A stretch of DNA of 64,000 nt, taken from NCBI GenBank assembly GCA_012295275.1, contig CM022673.1, positions 4,500,605-4,564,604 of the forward strand, read 5' to 3'. A program made the translations under genes and the position numbers. A model generated the notes under the pieces. It was not told the origin of the DNA, searched no databases, and saw nothing but the letters and a program-made list of their open reading frames with translations. Within the stretch, counting starts at the first letter, position 1; each line of letters begins with the position of its first letter. The DNA comes from Chrysomallon squamiferum (taxonomy: Eukaryota; Mollusca; Gastropoda; Neomphalida; Peltospiridae). Below are positions 49,573 through 61,030 of this stretch, piece after piece.

Positions 49573-49795
49573 CTATGGGTGGGTCTGCTAACTGATAAAG
49601 AATAAAGAGTAGCCCATAATGTGTTACCTTTTGGTTTAATCTCATTTTATCTGGGTAGTTGTTAACCCTATTTATGATGGTCCTTTAATGTTAGATTTAA
49701 AATGTATTAATGCATAGTTCATAGGCAGGTGCATATGAAAAATTCCTTACTGCTAATTGAAAAAGAGTAACCCATCATAAATTACAGCAGCATTG
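49573..49795 (+). mobile_element. Two partial SINE copies, head to tail
   Basis: TCTGCTAACTGATAAAGAAT then AAAGAGTAGCCCATAATGTG (49588-49632) matches the SINE 3' body. A second copy follows at 49718-49795: GGCAGGTGCATATGAAAAAT, CCTTACTGCTAATTGAAAAA, GAGTAACCCATC. Both are in plus orientation. Confidence 0.7.
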
Positions 49796-50880
49796 ATTTA
49801 TTTGTTTGTTTGTTTGTTTGCTTATTTGTTTATTTATTATTTATTTTGGTTTTACATGTATATTATTAATTAATTGTGACTGTTCTTCAGCATTAAAATA
49901 AAAAGATGTTCATTTATTTTCATAATATTATTAATTCAGCTGGAGAAGGAAGAAAATTATTATTTAATTTTTTTTTTTTTTTTTAAAACAACAAATATAA
50001 TTATATTTTTTCATAAGAAATTTTGTAAAAAAAAATCATTTAAAATCTATGAATTTGTCTTTAACAAAAAAAAAAAATACCAGCAAAAAATTAAAATTTT
50101 AATAATAAAAGAGACAGATCTTTGATAACTGACAGCAAAGAAAAGATGAATTTGCACACGACTGTCAGACAAATCTGTATTTTTTTCTAATGAATATTTC
50201 AAAACACAGACAAATTGATGACATTGTTAGAAAAGTCATTTAAACTGTGCTAAGATTTCAGTTTGAAGAAACTGATGTCATATGATGTAAATCATTAAAT
50301 AAATAATGATGATGATAAACCTCTCTACGGTATCATCAGTAACAATAATAATCAGCAAAGATACCAAAAATTAGTAATGCTACTATTACTACTTCTGTTA
50401 CTACTATTAATAATAATAATAGTAATATCAACTATAACAGTAACATATATAATAATAAACAACAGTACCACTAATAAAACTACTACTAATAATAGCAATA
50501 ATAACAACAGCAACAAAATAAAATATATTTAAAATGCATTTTGAAAATATTCTAATATAAACAATGCTTTTTTTTTTAAATATATATTTTTACAAGTTTT
50601 ATTATTATTGTTGTTGTTGTTATTATTATTGAAAATATATGTTTACAAATTTTTCAAATATATATCACATTTTGCTAATGTGTAGCTTATGCATTAATAT
50701 TATTATTATTATTTATTTTTAAGATATGTCTACATTAATTCCCATTCAGTTTATTCCAACCAGCCATTAGAAATATTGATGGTTCAACCATATCTGTTGT
50801 GAACCTTGATTGTTGCCTAAAACACTATTAAAATGTTAGTAAAATACTTAGAAGACAGAATGTAGTAGTTTTTACGTTTC
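49796..50880. other. Intron F-G: TTTG and ATA/ACT trinucleotide zone
   Basis: (TTTG)n near 49798-49830 and an imperfect ATA/ACT/AGT triplet zone at 50300-50520. Otherwise AT-rich. Confidence 0.6.
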
Positions 50881-50884
50881 TCTA

Positions 50885-50985
50885 ATTAGATCCGTCTTGA
50901 AATCGGTACCAGGATTTGAACTCTAAACCTTTCAGTCTGAAGGTCAGTGATGGGATGACTACCCCGTTAGATGCATTCAATATGT
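50885..50985 (-). mobile_element. tRNA-derived repeat remnant, minus strand
   Basis: Read on the minus strand, AACGGGGTAGTCATCCC, then CTTCAGACTGAAAGG and AGAGTTCAAATCCTGG resembles a tRNA with an anticodon-like arm and a perfect B-box GTTCAAATC. No acceptor stem is evident, so it is called a SINE head and not a tRNA gene. Confidence 0.5.
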
Positions 50986-51221
50986 CATATCTGGCAGCTC
51001 ACTAACAAACAGGTGTCTCATTAAACAAATAATTTCCTCTGGAAGCTCATAATTAATAATGTATTAGATTACACAGTGAGCCCATTTCCTCACACAGTCA
51101 TAATGAACAAGTGAAAAATGGCCACTTACTTCTGTCAGAATTGTAAGATCAGAACAAAAATATTTTTATATTCAGTTATTCAGTGGTGTCATGATTTTCT
51201 TTGGAACTCTGTAATTCTTTT

Positions 51222-51418
51222 GCCTTTTTTTTTTTTTTTTTCCCTCTCTTTCTATCTTTTTGATATTTTTTTTCCCTCTGTTTATATTTTTTTCTCTCTC
51301 TCTCTTTACTACTCTTCTTTCTTTTGGTCTCTGTTGTTTTTTCTTCTCTTTTTCCTCACCTTTTCCTTCTATTCTTTCTCTTTTCCTTTTCTCTTCTTTC
51401 TCTTCTTTCTCAGTTTGC
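51222..51418. repeat. Polypyrimidine tract
   Basis: Nearly all C and T on the plus strand for about 200 bp, with triplex (H-DNA) potential. The Phe/Ser/Leu-rich 148-codon frame at 51118-51564 is an artefact. Confidence 0.85.
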
Positions 51419-51419
51419 T

Positions 51420-53560
51420 AATTAGTATCAGTTTAGATGATTGCTTTTTCAAAAGTGGATTTGTATCTGTAACAAACATAATATACATTACAGGTTTTTA
51501 TTTTGAATGTAATTTTGTTTTTAACTTCATCTTTTATTTTTTACTTCCTTTTATGATGTTTTAATTGTTTCTTTATTTTCTTTTCTAAATTCTCCTTTTT
51601 TGAATGTCTATAATACTTTAGTCTCTGTGTGTGTGTGTGTGTGTATGTGTGTGTGTCTATTTGAGTGTGTGATCACATAAAATTCTTTTTGTTTTCATGA
51701 TTTTTCTCTCATTGTTTCTGCTGTTTTAATACAATTTCTGTTTCTTTGTCCTAGTTTTCTTCAACTTCTATCATATTTTTTTTCATAACTTTCATGTAAC
51801 TCTTTTTCAAAATTTTCTCAAATTCTTTTTTCATCACCATTCTCAAATATTCCTTCTTCTTTTTTTTAAAGATTTTACTCAAATTGTTCTCTTAAATTTT
51901 TTTTTTTTACCACACTTAAATGTTTTTGCCCCCAAGAAGATCTTCCGAATGTTCTACCTTTCTGCTGTCTAACATAACATGATAGCGTACAAATGCAATT
52001 CTAGCAGCTTCTGCCCATTTCACCCAAGTCATTCAATTACCCTGGAATAAATTGCAATTTTTGTCTCATTCTAAAAGTAACCTTTTCACAGCAAAATGGC
52101 CGACCATTTACTACATGACCAGAATTCACAGCAGCCACTGTTTGTTTGTGTTTGTGAAACCATTGTGAAGATAATACAGACTCCTTATTTTTTTCTCAAC
52201 AAGGCAGAAAGATTTTATCACCAAAACAAAATTAAAAAAAAAAAAAAACATTTAAAAAAAAGCAAAAAAATAAAAAATTTCTCTGAATTACTAGAACTGC
52301 GTTTTGAATTTTCGAGTAAATTTAACGCAGTATTTCTGTTGACAAGGAAACGGAGTTTTGTTTGGCAATGGACAAACCTTTTTTTTTTAATACATTCTGC
52401 AGCATATTTGCAAGAATTGAGTTGTACAGTGTCAATCAGTCTCCTTAACAGCATGGGTGATTAGGAATTCTGTTCACATGCATGTCCTGTAAAGAAAGGC
52501 CTCGACACTCCCTGAGCTGTCATTAGGATTTAGTCGCAAGATCTCTGTGACTCGCCAAGGTGGTTTTGCCAATTCGCACTAAATGCAAAGATTAACTCCT
52601 AGCAAGCAACTGTGGGGTCTTTCATTGTAGTATATCTCCTCCTGTCAGACAAAAACCATTCATACAGAAGTTCTCATTTGTAATTTCTGTATTAGTTCCA
52701 TCTTTCCTGTGGTGGACATCTTTCTTATGCAGATATTCTCTTCAGAAAAGATAAAACCATTCTTGTAATAGTTTCATTTTTTTTGCTCTGTGTCATAGTT
52801 CTGTCTACTACAGTGGAATATCCTGTTGTTTGCAGACGTATCTTTTAAAAAGAGGCCAGTTTTCATGTCTTTGCATTTGGATGTTTTTATTTATAAAGAT
52901 ATCCTTCATAAAATAATTTTTTTGATATCTTATTATTGATAAAGTTGGCTCCTTAAAATCAGTTTTTACCACTTACACAGTAGATGTGCAGATATTTTTG
53001 TCGAGGGTTCTGTTTTTTCTAGAAGTAACAATACTTAATTATAAAAAAAGAAAAAGACAAGTAAAATAAATATTGGCTTCATTTATTCAGGACCGAAAAA
53101 TATTTTTGGTTAAGCTGTTTGAAGCAGTTAATAGTAATAGTAATAATAATAATAATAATAATAAAAGAAAATACATTTAATACAGTCAGAAAGAGAATAC
53201 TGAAGTCAAACATTTAGAAAAAATTACCAGTTCATTGAATTCAAAATAAAACAAAAATTTTTTAAAATTTTTAAAATAGCCCTTCCTGCAATCACAGATG
53301 TATTATTTTTTTTTATTGTTATTGTTTTGTTTTTTTTCCTTCATTAGCTAAGTCTTTTTAATCTATTTTTGAGAAATAAAAATAAAAATTAGTTTAAATA
53401 TCATTTTGAAGAAGAGAAGTACAAATACGTCACAAATCTTTGTTTGATGTTGTCTGTACTGAAAGCACTGAACTTTCTTCATTGCAGATGATTAGAATGG
53501 TTTTGCTGAAGGCTAATATATGAAATAATTCAAAAATTGAAGAATGCTAAAGAGACATTG
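51420..53560. other. Intron F-G: complex islands
   Basis: (GT)n near 51627-51656. 51930-52150 and 52440-52640 are GC-raised, higher-complexity blocks without exon structure. (ATA)n at 53136-53164. Confidence 0.4.
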
Positions 53561-54895
53561 TTACGTTTTTTTTTTTTTTATTTTTTATTCATTTATTTAT
53601 TATTAGTAGTAGTAGTAGTAGTAGTAGTATTAACAGTTGGAATTCTAGCTAATTTAAACAAAGTTCATTAAACTGAATCCTACTAAGTGGCAGGGCAGTA
53701 CAACATAATGAATAATCAGTAAACATGCGAATGTGCTAACACCTGTGAAATGATGGTCCTCCTAATTAACAAAAGAAATAACCTTTCATATTAGACATTC
53801 AGTTATTCTTTTGTTTCTTGTTTGTTATTCTTTTGCCATTATTAATTTATTATTCATTATATATTAATAATTTGTTATTTTTTATTAACTCATTTATTGT
53901 TTGGTTATTTTTTTTTATACATTTATTATTATTGCGTTATTCATTTGTTATTCTTTATTTCTCTATTAATTATTTCTTTATACATTTATCATTCATCTGT
54001 TATTCTTTATTCATTCTTTCTTTTTTTTTTTTTTCATTTGATGTTCATTTTATTTTATTTTTTTATTCATTCTTTTATTTCTTTATTCTAATGGTCACTA
54101 AAAATGACAGATCGTTTTGAATAATGAATACAAGACACGTACTCCAGCTGTCCTCAACAGAATCCTCTGATAAAGTTGGGGACTAAACCCATAAGAAGCA
54201 ATCTTGAACATTTTCTGAATGAAAAATACAGAGTATTTAACCAGGTTATTTTTTCACACTAAATCATTCCTTTCTTGTAAATGATCTACAAAAAACAAAA
54301 AAAACAGAATCAAAAGATGTGATCATGAACTTTTCTCTAACAGAAGCATGTCAATAACTGTCCATACAGAGAGAGAGAGGGAGACAATTACAAATGCAGA
54401 ACCAGCCACATTAACAATAATAGATTATTTAATCCATAATTGTTTATTATTTTACTTTTACTAGTTTTATAGTGTGCAGAAGATCAAGGTTAAATCTGTC
54501 TTGCAAAAATCATTAACCCCAAAATTGTTTTTTTATCTAATTTTTTTTTTTTTTTTTTTTTTCGTTTTTTGAATTTTTGATTGTGTTGTAAAATAATTAG
54601 TAATTTTCTTCTTTTTTGTTTTTTCTCATTAAAATGTATTGAACTGTTTCTGTCTAATTTTAGTAATGTTTGGTTTTACTGTCGTTTTTTTTTGTTTTGT
54701 TGTTTTTTACCCCCATTAAACATGTCTTTGTGCTTAAACAAAAGAAATTTTGAATCCTTTGAAAAGTCATTTTATTGGTTTTATTTTCAATTATGTTGAG
54801 AGATAATAATAATAATTATTATTATTGAAATCAAGGTAAAAACTCTATTGTTCTGTTATTGACTTCTACTTTAATGGAGGATGTTGTTTAAATAG
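53560..54895. other. Intron F-G: T-rich and TTATT-rich DNA
   Basis: (AGT)n at 53603-53629 and a TTATT-dominated zone at 53805-54095. T22 near 54541-54562. Frames are low complexity. Confidence 0.6.
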
Positions 54896-54899
54896 GAAT

Positions 54900-55290
54900 A
54901 CAAATGGTTGTTGGTTTTATTATTATTGTTAGTGGTACAGACAATAGTAGTATTGGTAATAGTTGTAGAAGTAGTACTAGCAATATTAACTGCTTTAGAA
55001 GTAGCATTAATTACAGTAGGAACAACTATAGTAGTAATAGAAGTGGTAATAACAATTGTATTAGTTTTACAAGTAAAATAATTAATAGTATTTACATAGT
55101 AGTAGAAGTAGTTGTAAAAACAGTTATAGCAGCAGTAGTGAAAGTAATAGTAATAGTAGAAATAGTAATTATAGAAACAGTAGGAATAGTTATTGTAGTA
55201 GAGGTTGTAGAATATTTGTATTAGAGTAGTAGTAATAGTAGTAGCAGTGACAGTAGTAGAGGTTGTAAATAATGATAGTATTAGCTGAAT
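54900..55290. repeat. Imperfect AGT/ATA/GTA trinucleotide tract
   Basis: About 390 bp of AGTAGTAATAGTAGAAGT-like sequence with very little C, mutated from triplet repeats. Both-strand frames over it (106 and 147 codons) are artefacts. Confidence 0.8.
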
Positions 55291-55299
55291 TATTAATAC

Positions 55300-56799
55300 T
55301 ATTATCATTACCATGACTGTATCTTTTGCTATTATTTATTTAGTTGGCCATTTTACCATTTACATGACTGATTAATTATGAGGTGAAGGTATTTTGTTTA
55401 TTTTGTCTCTCCATTTCCTCATTTATTTATTTTTATTTATTCATTCATTCATTCATTCATTCATTAGTTTATTTATTACTTACTGTATGTTAAATCAAAA
55501 ATACTCTTAAATCATTACCTAATTACTTTCTTTTTCTTTTTCTTTAATTCTCTTCATCTCTTTCCATCTTTCAGTATTTTCTTTCTTTTCTTTTTTAAAT
55601 ATTCAAAAGAAAATCAAATTATAAAACCTTACCTTTGTGCTATATTTAGAAAAAAAAACAACAACAACAAAAAAACACATTTACAGATAACATCTTCTGC
55701 AACTAATATATATCTTCTCCCCCCTGAACATGACGTATTTTACTACTGAAGCTGTATTATTAGTCTCACATTAATTAACCAAAATGTTCTCCCATTACAC
55801 AAAGCTCTCTGCAGTATGGACAAATATCAAGCGTGTTCTGTAAAGATTTACTTTATTCTGTCAAAGTATTGGGTTAAGAGGAGCTATCTGTTCCATCAAA
55901 AACTGCCAGATGACAGACAATAAGAAGTTGTAAAGTGATCTTCTTTCGGATAATATCACCGGTTGAAATGGATATCGTGTTACAAATTACTTGTAAATTT
56001 AGAAGGAAGAAAAAAATTATTTATTGATGGGGCCAAGACACACCTTTATCTCTTTAGAGTATCATGATGGGTTTTTTTTTTTTCATTTTTTATTTAATTA
56101 TTTATTTAATTTTGTTTCTGTGTATGTTTATGTAAGTGTTTGTCATTTTTGTTTATTTATTTATTTAATTTTATTATATCTTTCAATTTTTTCTTCATTT
56201 ATATTTAATTAAAAAGGATATTCATTTTATTATTAAAAACATTTTATAATAACCATCATTATCATGATTAATGAAACTGATGACTAAGTAACATTACCAT
56301 TACTGCTGCTTTTATTATACTTTGATTTATATTGTTAGTACTAATTCTGCTGCTATTACAATTACTGCTACTTCAACTTTTATTGCAATGTTAGTACTAC
56401 TACTACTACTATTTATACTAGTACTACAGTGTGAGACCAGTTATTACTACTACTTCCACCAGTTATTACTACTATTACTACTACTCATTCTACTGTTATT
56501 AAAACTGCTATTTCTGCTATTATTACAACATTATTGCTACTTTTATCTCTATCACTACTTTACATATAATTCTTTGTTAGTGAAATACAGTGTTTTGTGA
56601 TACATATTTATTAATTATTTTATGCCTGCAAGGACAATATTCAGGAAATCCTTTAAAAAAAAAAAATAAATAAATAAAAACATGTAAATGAATAAAAAAT
56701 AATTAAATGCACATATCGTTAGACATATCAACACACACATATTTATATGCATAGATATACAGACATACAGATAGATGTGCAGACACAGGTACATAACCA

Positions 56800-56838
<39 letters not shown>

Positions 56839-57500
56839 TGCCTTTATGTAATCCTTTCAGACACACATTACCTTAAACAAATAATAATACAACATAAATA
56901 AATCAATCAAAAAAACAAATGCCTTATCTGTAAAATTAATTTTATAATGAATTTTCTGTTCTGCTAGAAATCGTCTGTTTTAAATAAATAAAATATTCAT
57001 ATTGTGAAATCAAATATTAGCATACATAGCATTTTTCAAACAGAGAATGGTAGAAATATTTTTACGTACACACGTATAATTTGTATAAAAATCTCATTTC
57101 ATATCACAGAACAAATGAGAAAACAACAACTGAGTTTTCCAACTTTTCTTCCTTGGAAAATTCACTGAATTATGGGTAATTCTTTTTATTTTAATGGTGA
57201 TTATTGACAGTGACTGAGAACATACTAACAGAAGTATGGATTACAGTATTGAGTTAAAAACAATTAAAGTGAAATATTAGTCTCCTTTTTTTTTTTTTCC
57301 TTTCATTTTTCGTTTCATTTTTTAAATTATTTATTTAATTATTTTTCTTTTCTTTTTTTTTTCTATCCATTTTGAATTTCAAATTTTTACTTTTTTTTTT
57401 TAATTTTTATATTTTTAATTCAATTTTAATTCTATATAGATATATATTTTTTTATTATTATTATTATTATTTTGTTACATTATTCTAATCTGTTTTATGA
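55300..57500. other. Intron F-G: mixed simple repeats
   Basis: CATT units near 55440-55465, ACT/ATT triplets 56290-56560, and (CA)n 56802-56832. 55690-55990 and 57000-57270 are unique. Confidence 0.55.
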
Positions 57501-57860
57501 CAAATTGTTTTTTAAATTAAATTCTTCTGCTGCCATCACTGGAAGACCCAATTTGAAATAGTTAGCTCAATTATTGTCATTTTTCTCTGTTCTTGTGCCA
57601 AATTAGCAAAACGACGAAGGCAGACCTCTGTCAGATTCGCTTTAAACCAACACACACACTGGAGCCAGCCTCAGACTTAATTAATAGAATTTGACACAGT
57701 ATGCCGATTGTACATTAAAACCGTTCAGACAATGCGAGACTCGCTAGCAGAAATTAGAGATATTTCTGCTCTTAAATTATGTAAAATTATGACCATTATT
57801 ATCACTCGTGTCGAATCATTTTCAATTAATTTCAAAAGATTGTTTGTCACATGCAGGGAT
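57500..57860. other. Complex island, candidate conserved element
   Basis: Dense, repeat-free sequence with raised GC and several ATTA/TAAT homeodomain-type words. It is the most CNE-like block in the 12.8-kb intron. No exon frame or splice pair. Confidence 0.4.
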
Positions 57861-57974
57861 TAAAAAAAAAAAAAAATAGTTTTTTGGTTTTAAATTAATG
57901 AAAAAAGAAAGAAAGATGAAGAGAAACGATGGGGTGTTTTGAAATTTTTACATGTTATTGTGAATTGGTTATAG

Positions 57975-58130
57975 TTACTTGTTTTTGGCACAATGGTGGT
58001 CTGGTCTGTGAAAATTAGGTTTAAGGTTAATTGTGAAATAATATTTTGTATGTGACAGTTGTTGGTACCAGTATTTTGGCACAACTGTTTGACCAATCTG
58101 TGATGATTAGGGTTAAGATAAAATCTGTAC
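57975..58130. repeat. Two-copy diverged duplication, about 93 bp
   Basis: TTTTGGCACAATGGTGGTCT and TTTTGGCACAACTGTTTGAC, each followed by TCTGTGA-AATTAGG-TTAAG, lie about 93 bp apart (57984 and 58074). Confidence 0.7.
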
Positions 58131-58980
58131 TTTCATGACTGATTTATCATGAATCATTTTCAGTAAATATCTGCCAGATAACAGTGTGTTGATTGGTTAC
58201 TCAGCATACATCCATCTATTCATTTTGTTTTATTAATCATTATTATTATTTTTTTTATTCTGTATTGTTACATTTTAATTTTTAATTTTTTCCTTTATTA
58301 TTGTTTCTTTTATTATTATTATGGTCATTATTTACATAAGTATGATATATATATATATGATATTTAAATCCAGATATTCATTTTTTTCAAAATAAAATTA
58401 AATAAGTATATAATTCTGTAAAAAATTTATTGTTCCTATTTATTTATTTTTTTTTTTTTTATTATTTATTTATTAATTTATTTATTTATTTATGTTTATT
58501 AAATATTTAAAACATTTTTCTATTTGTTATAATTATTATTTACATTATTATTATTACCATTATTAATTTTCATTATTTTATTTTATTTTATTTTATTTAT
58601 TATTTTTATTTCATTTAATTTTTTTGGATATATTCCACTATAAAGGAGATTCAAACGACTGTTATTAACTTTTCAAACCAGCAGTTATTTGTAAATGTTT
58701 TGATAGTATATCATTTATAAAGTTTTCTTTGATAATATCAACATTCAAAAAAAAATCAATGAGTACACTTGGTCACCTAAATGTTCTAAATGTTCCTCTA
58801 AAATTATTGAAAATCTGTTTTAATATTCCTAGAATATTGTTACTTTTTGTAGCTAAAATGAATCCTGAGCTTTTTTTCTTTTTTTTTTTTTTAAATTATA
58901 AGTTAATGATTTTTAATATAAAAGTATTTTAAATTAAAAATTTATGTATTTTTTAAAAATAAGAGAAAAAAAAAAGAAGA
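58130..58980. other. Intron F-G: TTTA-rich DNA
   Basis: TTATT/TTTA-rich with T homopolymers. No feature beyond simple sequence. Confidence 0.6.
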
Positions 58981-58983
58981 CAA

Positions 58984-59330
58984 TTTAAGATGAAATAAAG
59001 TATTGAAAGTTGATAAAATAAAAAATTTTAAAAGTTAAATAAAGATTTACAAATTAACATAAGTAAAAATAAATTAATAAAATATAATTAACAAATTATA
59101 TAAAATTAAAAATTAATATAACTGGAAAAAAGCAACTTAAAACGAAATAAAATATTGGAGGTTAATAAAATTTAAAAAAATAAAAATAAAAATTTACAAA
59201 TTAATAAAAGTAAACATAATATAATAAATCATAAATAACAAATTATATCATATTAAAGATGAATAAAATGAAATCTAATGAAGTGATAAAAGATAAATTA
59301 ATAAATAAAAATTCGGACAAACTCATAAAA
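58984..59330. repeat. AT-rich tandem repeat, about 148 bp
   Basis: GAAATAAARTATTGRARGTT, then TTTACAAATTAA and AACAAATTATAT blocks, occurs at about 58991 and 59140, with a truncated third copy from about 59258. Confidence 0.7.
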
Positions 59331-59847
59331 TACATAAAAAAAATAAATAAATAAAAAACAAAAACAAACCCACAAAAGAACAAGCAAAAAAATCCCATAA
59401 ATAATAATAATTTATTTTTATTTTTTTTGAATTAATTATAAAAAAGCTCACGAAACAAATATTATACTTTTTTGCTTTAAACTGTATTGACAAATTAATA
59501 ACTAATCTCAATATTTTCTCTTTTCTGACAAACTGAACTGAGATAATAAATCAAAACAAATCACAAAAGTTCAGATAAAAAGAGGATTTAAAAAGACATA
59601 AAAATTCTGAGTGACAGGTGCCATCTTGTTTTGTGAGGAGTTTTATTACCTGCCATTTTCACATTTCAAATTCATACAAAGAGGAAATTGAAAATCATTT
59701 AAACTGGCTTGATGATTTTAAATTAATTTTACAAATAAAAATAAAAATAATAATGAAAAAAAAAAAAATGTATTGCCTTGAAAGCTTAATCATGTTAGAA
59801 AGATTTCGTATTGGATCTGAGGATTTTATATCTGTCTCTTTGTTTGT
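59331..59847. other. Intron F-G: unique AT-rich DNA
   Basis: No exon or element seen. A-rich homopolymers near 59755-59768. Confidence 0.5.
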
Positions 59848-60020
59848 TTGTGTGTGTGTGTGTGTGTGTACCATATATATACCTCTCTCCATGTGTGTGT
59901 GTGTGTGTACCATATATATACCTTTCTATATGTGTGTGTGTGTGTGTACCATATATATATATACCTCTCCATATGTGTGTGTGTGTGTGTGTGTTTGTAC
60001 CATATATATATATACCTCTC

Positions 60021-60063
<43 letters not shown>

Positions 60064-60070
60064 ACCTCTC
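59848..60070. repeat. Compound minisatellite: (GT)n plus TACCATATATATACCTCTC
   Basis: Five units combine a GT run with TACCATATATATACCTCTC-like sequence. The linker starts at about 59868, 59908, 59947, 59998 and 60061 (last one shortened). GT-run length rises toward the 3' end. Frames of 79-187 codons across it are artefacts. Confidence 0.9.
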
Positions 60071-60733
60071 TATCTCATTTGTTTGCTTTTTCTTGTTTCT
60101 ATCTCTCCACTTTTTCAGTCTTTCAACAGTTTATTATTTTTTTTTAATTTTACTTTTTTTTCTCTCTCTCTTTCCAATTAAGACACTTTTAACATCCTAA
60201 TTTAGAAACATGATGTGTACCACTTGTTACTACTTATATGTCTTCTAGTGTTTTTTTTTTTTTCTTTCTTTTTTTTTCCCCAATTAAGTTTGAAGCCTGC
60301 AGAGTTGGAACAAATGGACGAAAAATTGATAGGTTTTTGAAAAGACATGAAACCAAATGAAGCTGCACTTACAAATTATTTTTAAAATAGTTTTTTGGGG
60401 GTACTTGTGTGTGTGTATCAGATGAAGTCGAAGGATGCTTTTTATGTCAAAGTGTTCTGAATTTATATTAGAGAAGTGTGTGTGTGTGCAATCACAATAA
60501 AATGCTAATGGTTGCATCTGTTAATTTGTTATAGTATTACCTATATAGACTTACATATTACAATGTGTGTCTGTGTGTCTGTATTAATCTGGTGGACAAC
60601 AATGACATGGATGTCATTATTTATATAGATGTACATGTGAGTGTGTGTGTGTGTGTGTGTGCGTGTGATTTGAAATTTGTTTTTAAAAATTAAAATTTAA
60701 TTATCATTTGTATATATTTTTGTTTGTTTTCAG
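60071..60733. other. Intron F-G, 3' end
   Basis: Short GT runs (60405, 60475, 60640) and unique DNA, ending in a T-rich stretch before exon G. Confidence 0.6.
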
Positions 60734-60814
60734 AGTAAGCCCTGAGTTAGGGGAAGCCATTCTTCTCAGTCTTGCTAACCTACTTGGACTTGAAGGAAAA
60801 GTCAATGATGTTCG
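60734..60814 (+). CDS. PTPRN: PTPRN-like exon G: mature ectodomain helix
   Basis: This 81-nt exon is phase 2 at both ends, with acceptor TTTTCAG|AGTAAG and donor TTCG|GTAAGA. It reads EVSPELGEAILLSLANLLGL then EGKVNDVR. It matches the amphipathic helix of the mature ectodomain (human LAAGVKLLEILAEHVHM). The next expected segment, a GPALTF-like strand, was not found in the 3.2 kb that follow, so the next exon is probably outside the window. The intron before it is 12.8 kb, the longest complete intron here. Confidence 0.85.
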
Positions 60815-60931
60815 GTAAGACATTTTTATTTCATGTTTATTTATGTTTAATAAATTGTGACAAAGTGTTCACCTTGTAGTTGCAGCAGATCACTGAGTGG
60901 AGGTTGTAGTTTCTTTTTTTAATTATTATTG

Positions 60932-60987
<56 letters not shown>

Positions 60988-61030
60988 TTATGATCATAGG
61001 TTAACCCGAATGAAGCAATATATAAGCATT
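60815..61030. other. Intron after exon G with (ATT)n
   Basis: (ATT)n at 60935-60988. Otherwise short unique sequence. Confidence 0.7.

Larger units (their letters stand above)
32205..60814 (+). other. PTPRN: PTPRN/IA-2-type receptor phosphatase gene, partial
   Basis: Seven plus-strand exons join in one frame: 32205-33188, 37220-37303, 37904-37981, 42079-42198, 42837-43010, 47887-47962, 60734-60814. Each is bounded by AG and GT. Intron phases run 1,1,1,1,1,1,2,2. The joined product is about 530 residues of ectodomain, close to the human ICA512 ectodomain (about 575 residues as I recall). It carries a RESP18-homology segment, a Lys-Lys processing site and the first half of the mature ectodomain. 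Family members span the membrane of dense-core vesicles in neuroendocrine cells, with a catalytically weak phosphatase domain on the cytosolic side. The N-terminal Cys-rich exon and everything after residue R of exon G are missing. Family assignment rests on remembered alignment of RESP18 and mature-ectodomain motifs. Invertebrates usually have one such gene (ida-1 in nematode, IA-2 in fly), so the split into PTPRN and PTPRN2 does not apply. Confidence 0.82.

Noticed and set aside
50885-50985. tRNA gene on the minus strand
   Set aside because: B-box and an anticodon-like arm are visible, but acceptor and D stems cannot be paired. A SINE head is the simpler reading.
51118-51564. 148-codon Phe/Leu/Ser-rich frame resembling a membrane protein
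   Set aside because: It follows a polypyrimidine tract, where hydrophobic residues are forced by T-rich codons.
54871-55314. Thr/Asn/Tyr-rich 147-codon minus-strand frame
   Set aside because: It is a translation of the degenerate AGT/ATA tract.
59618-60181. 187-codon plus-strand reading frame
   Set aside because: Its second half is a translation of GT runs and the compound minisatellite; the first part has no recognisable domain. Overlapping frames on both strands are equally open, as expected for a repeat.
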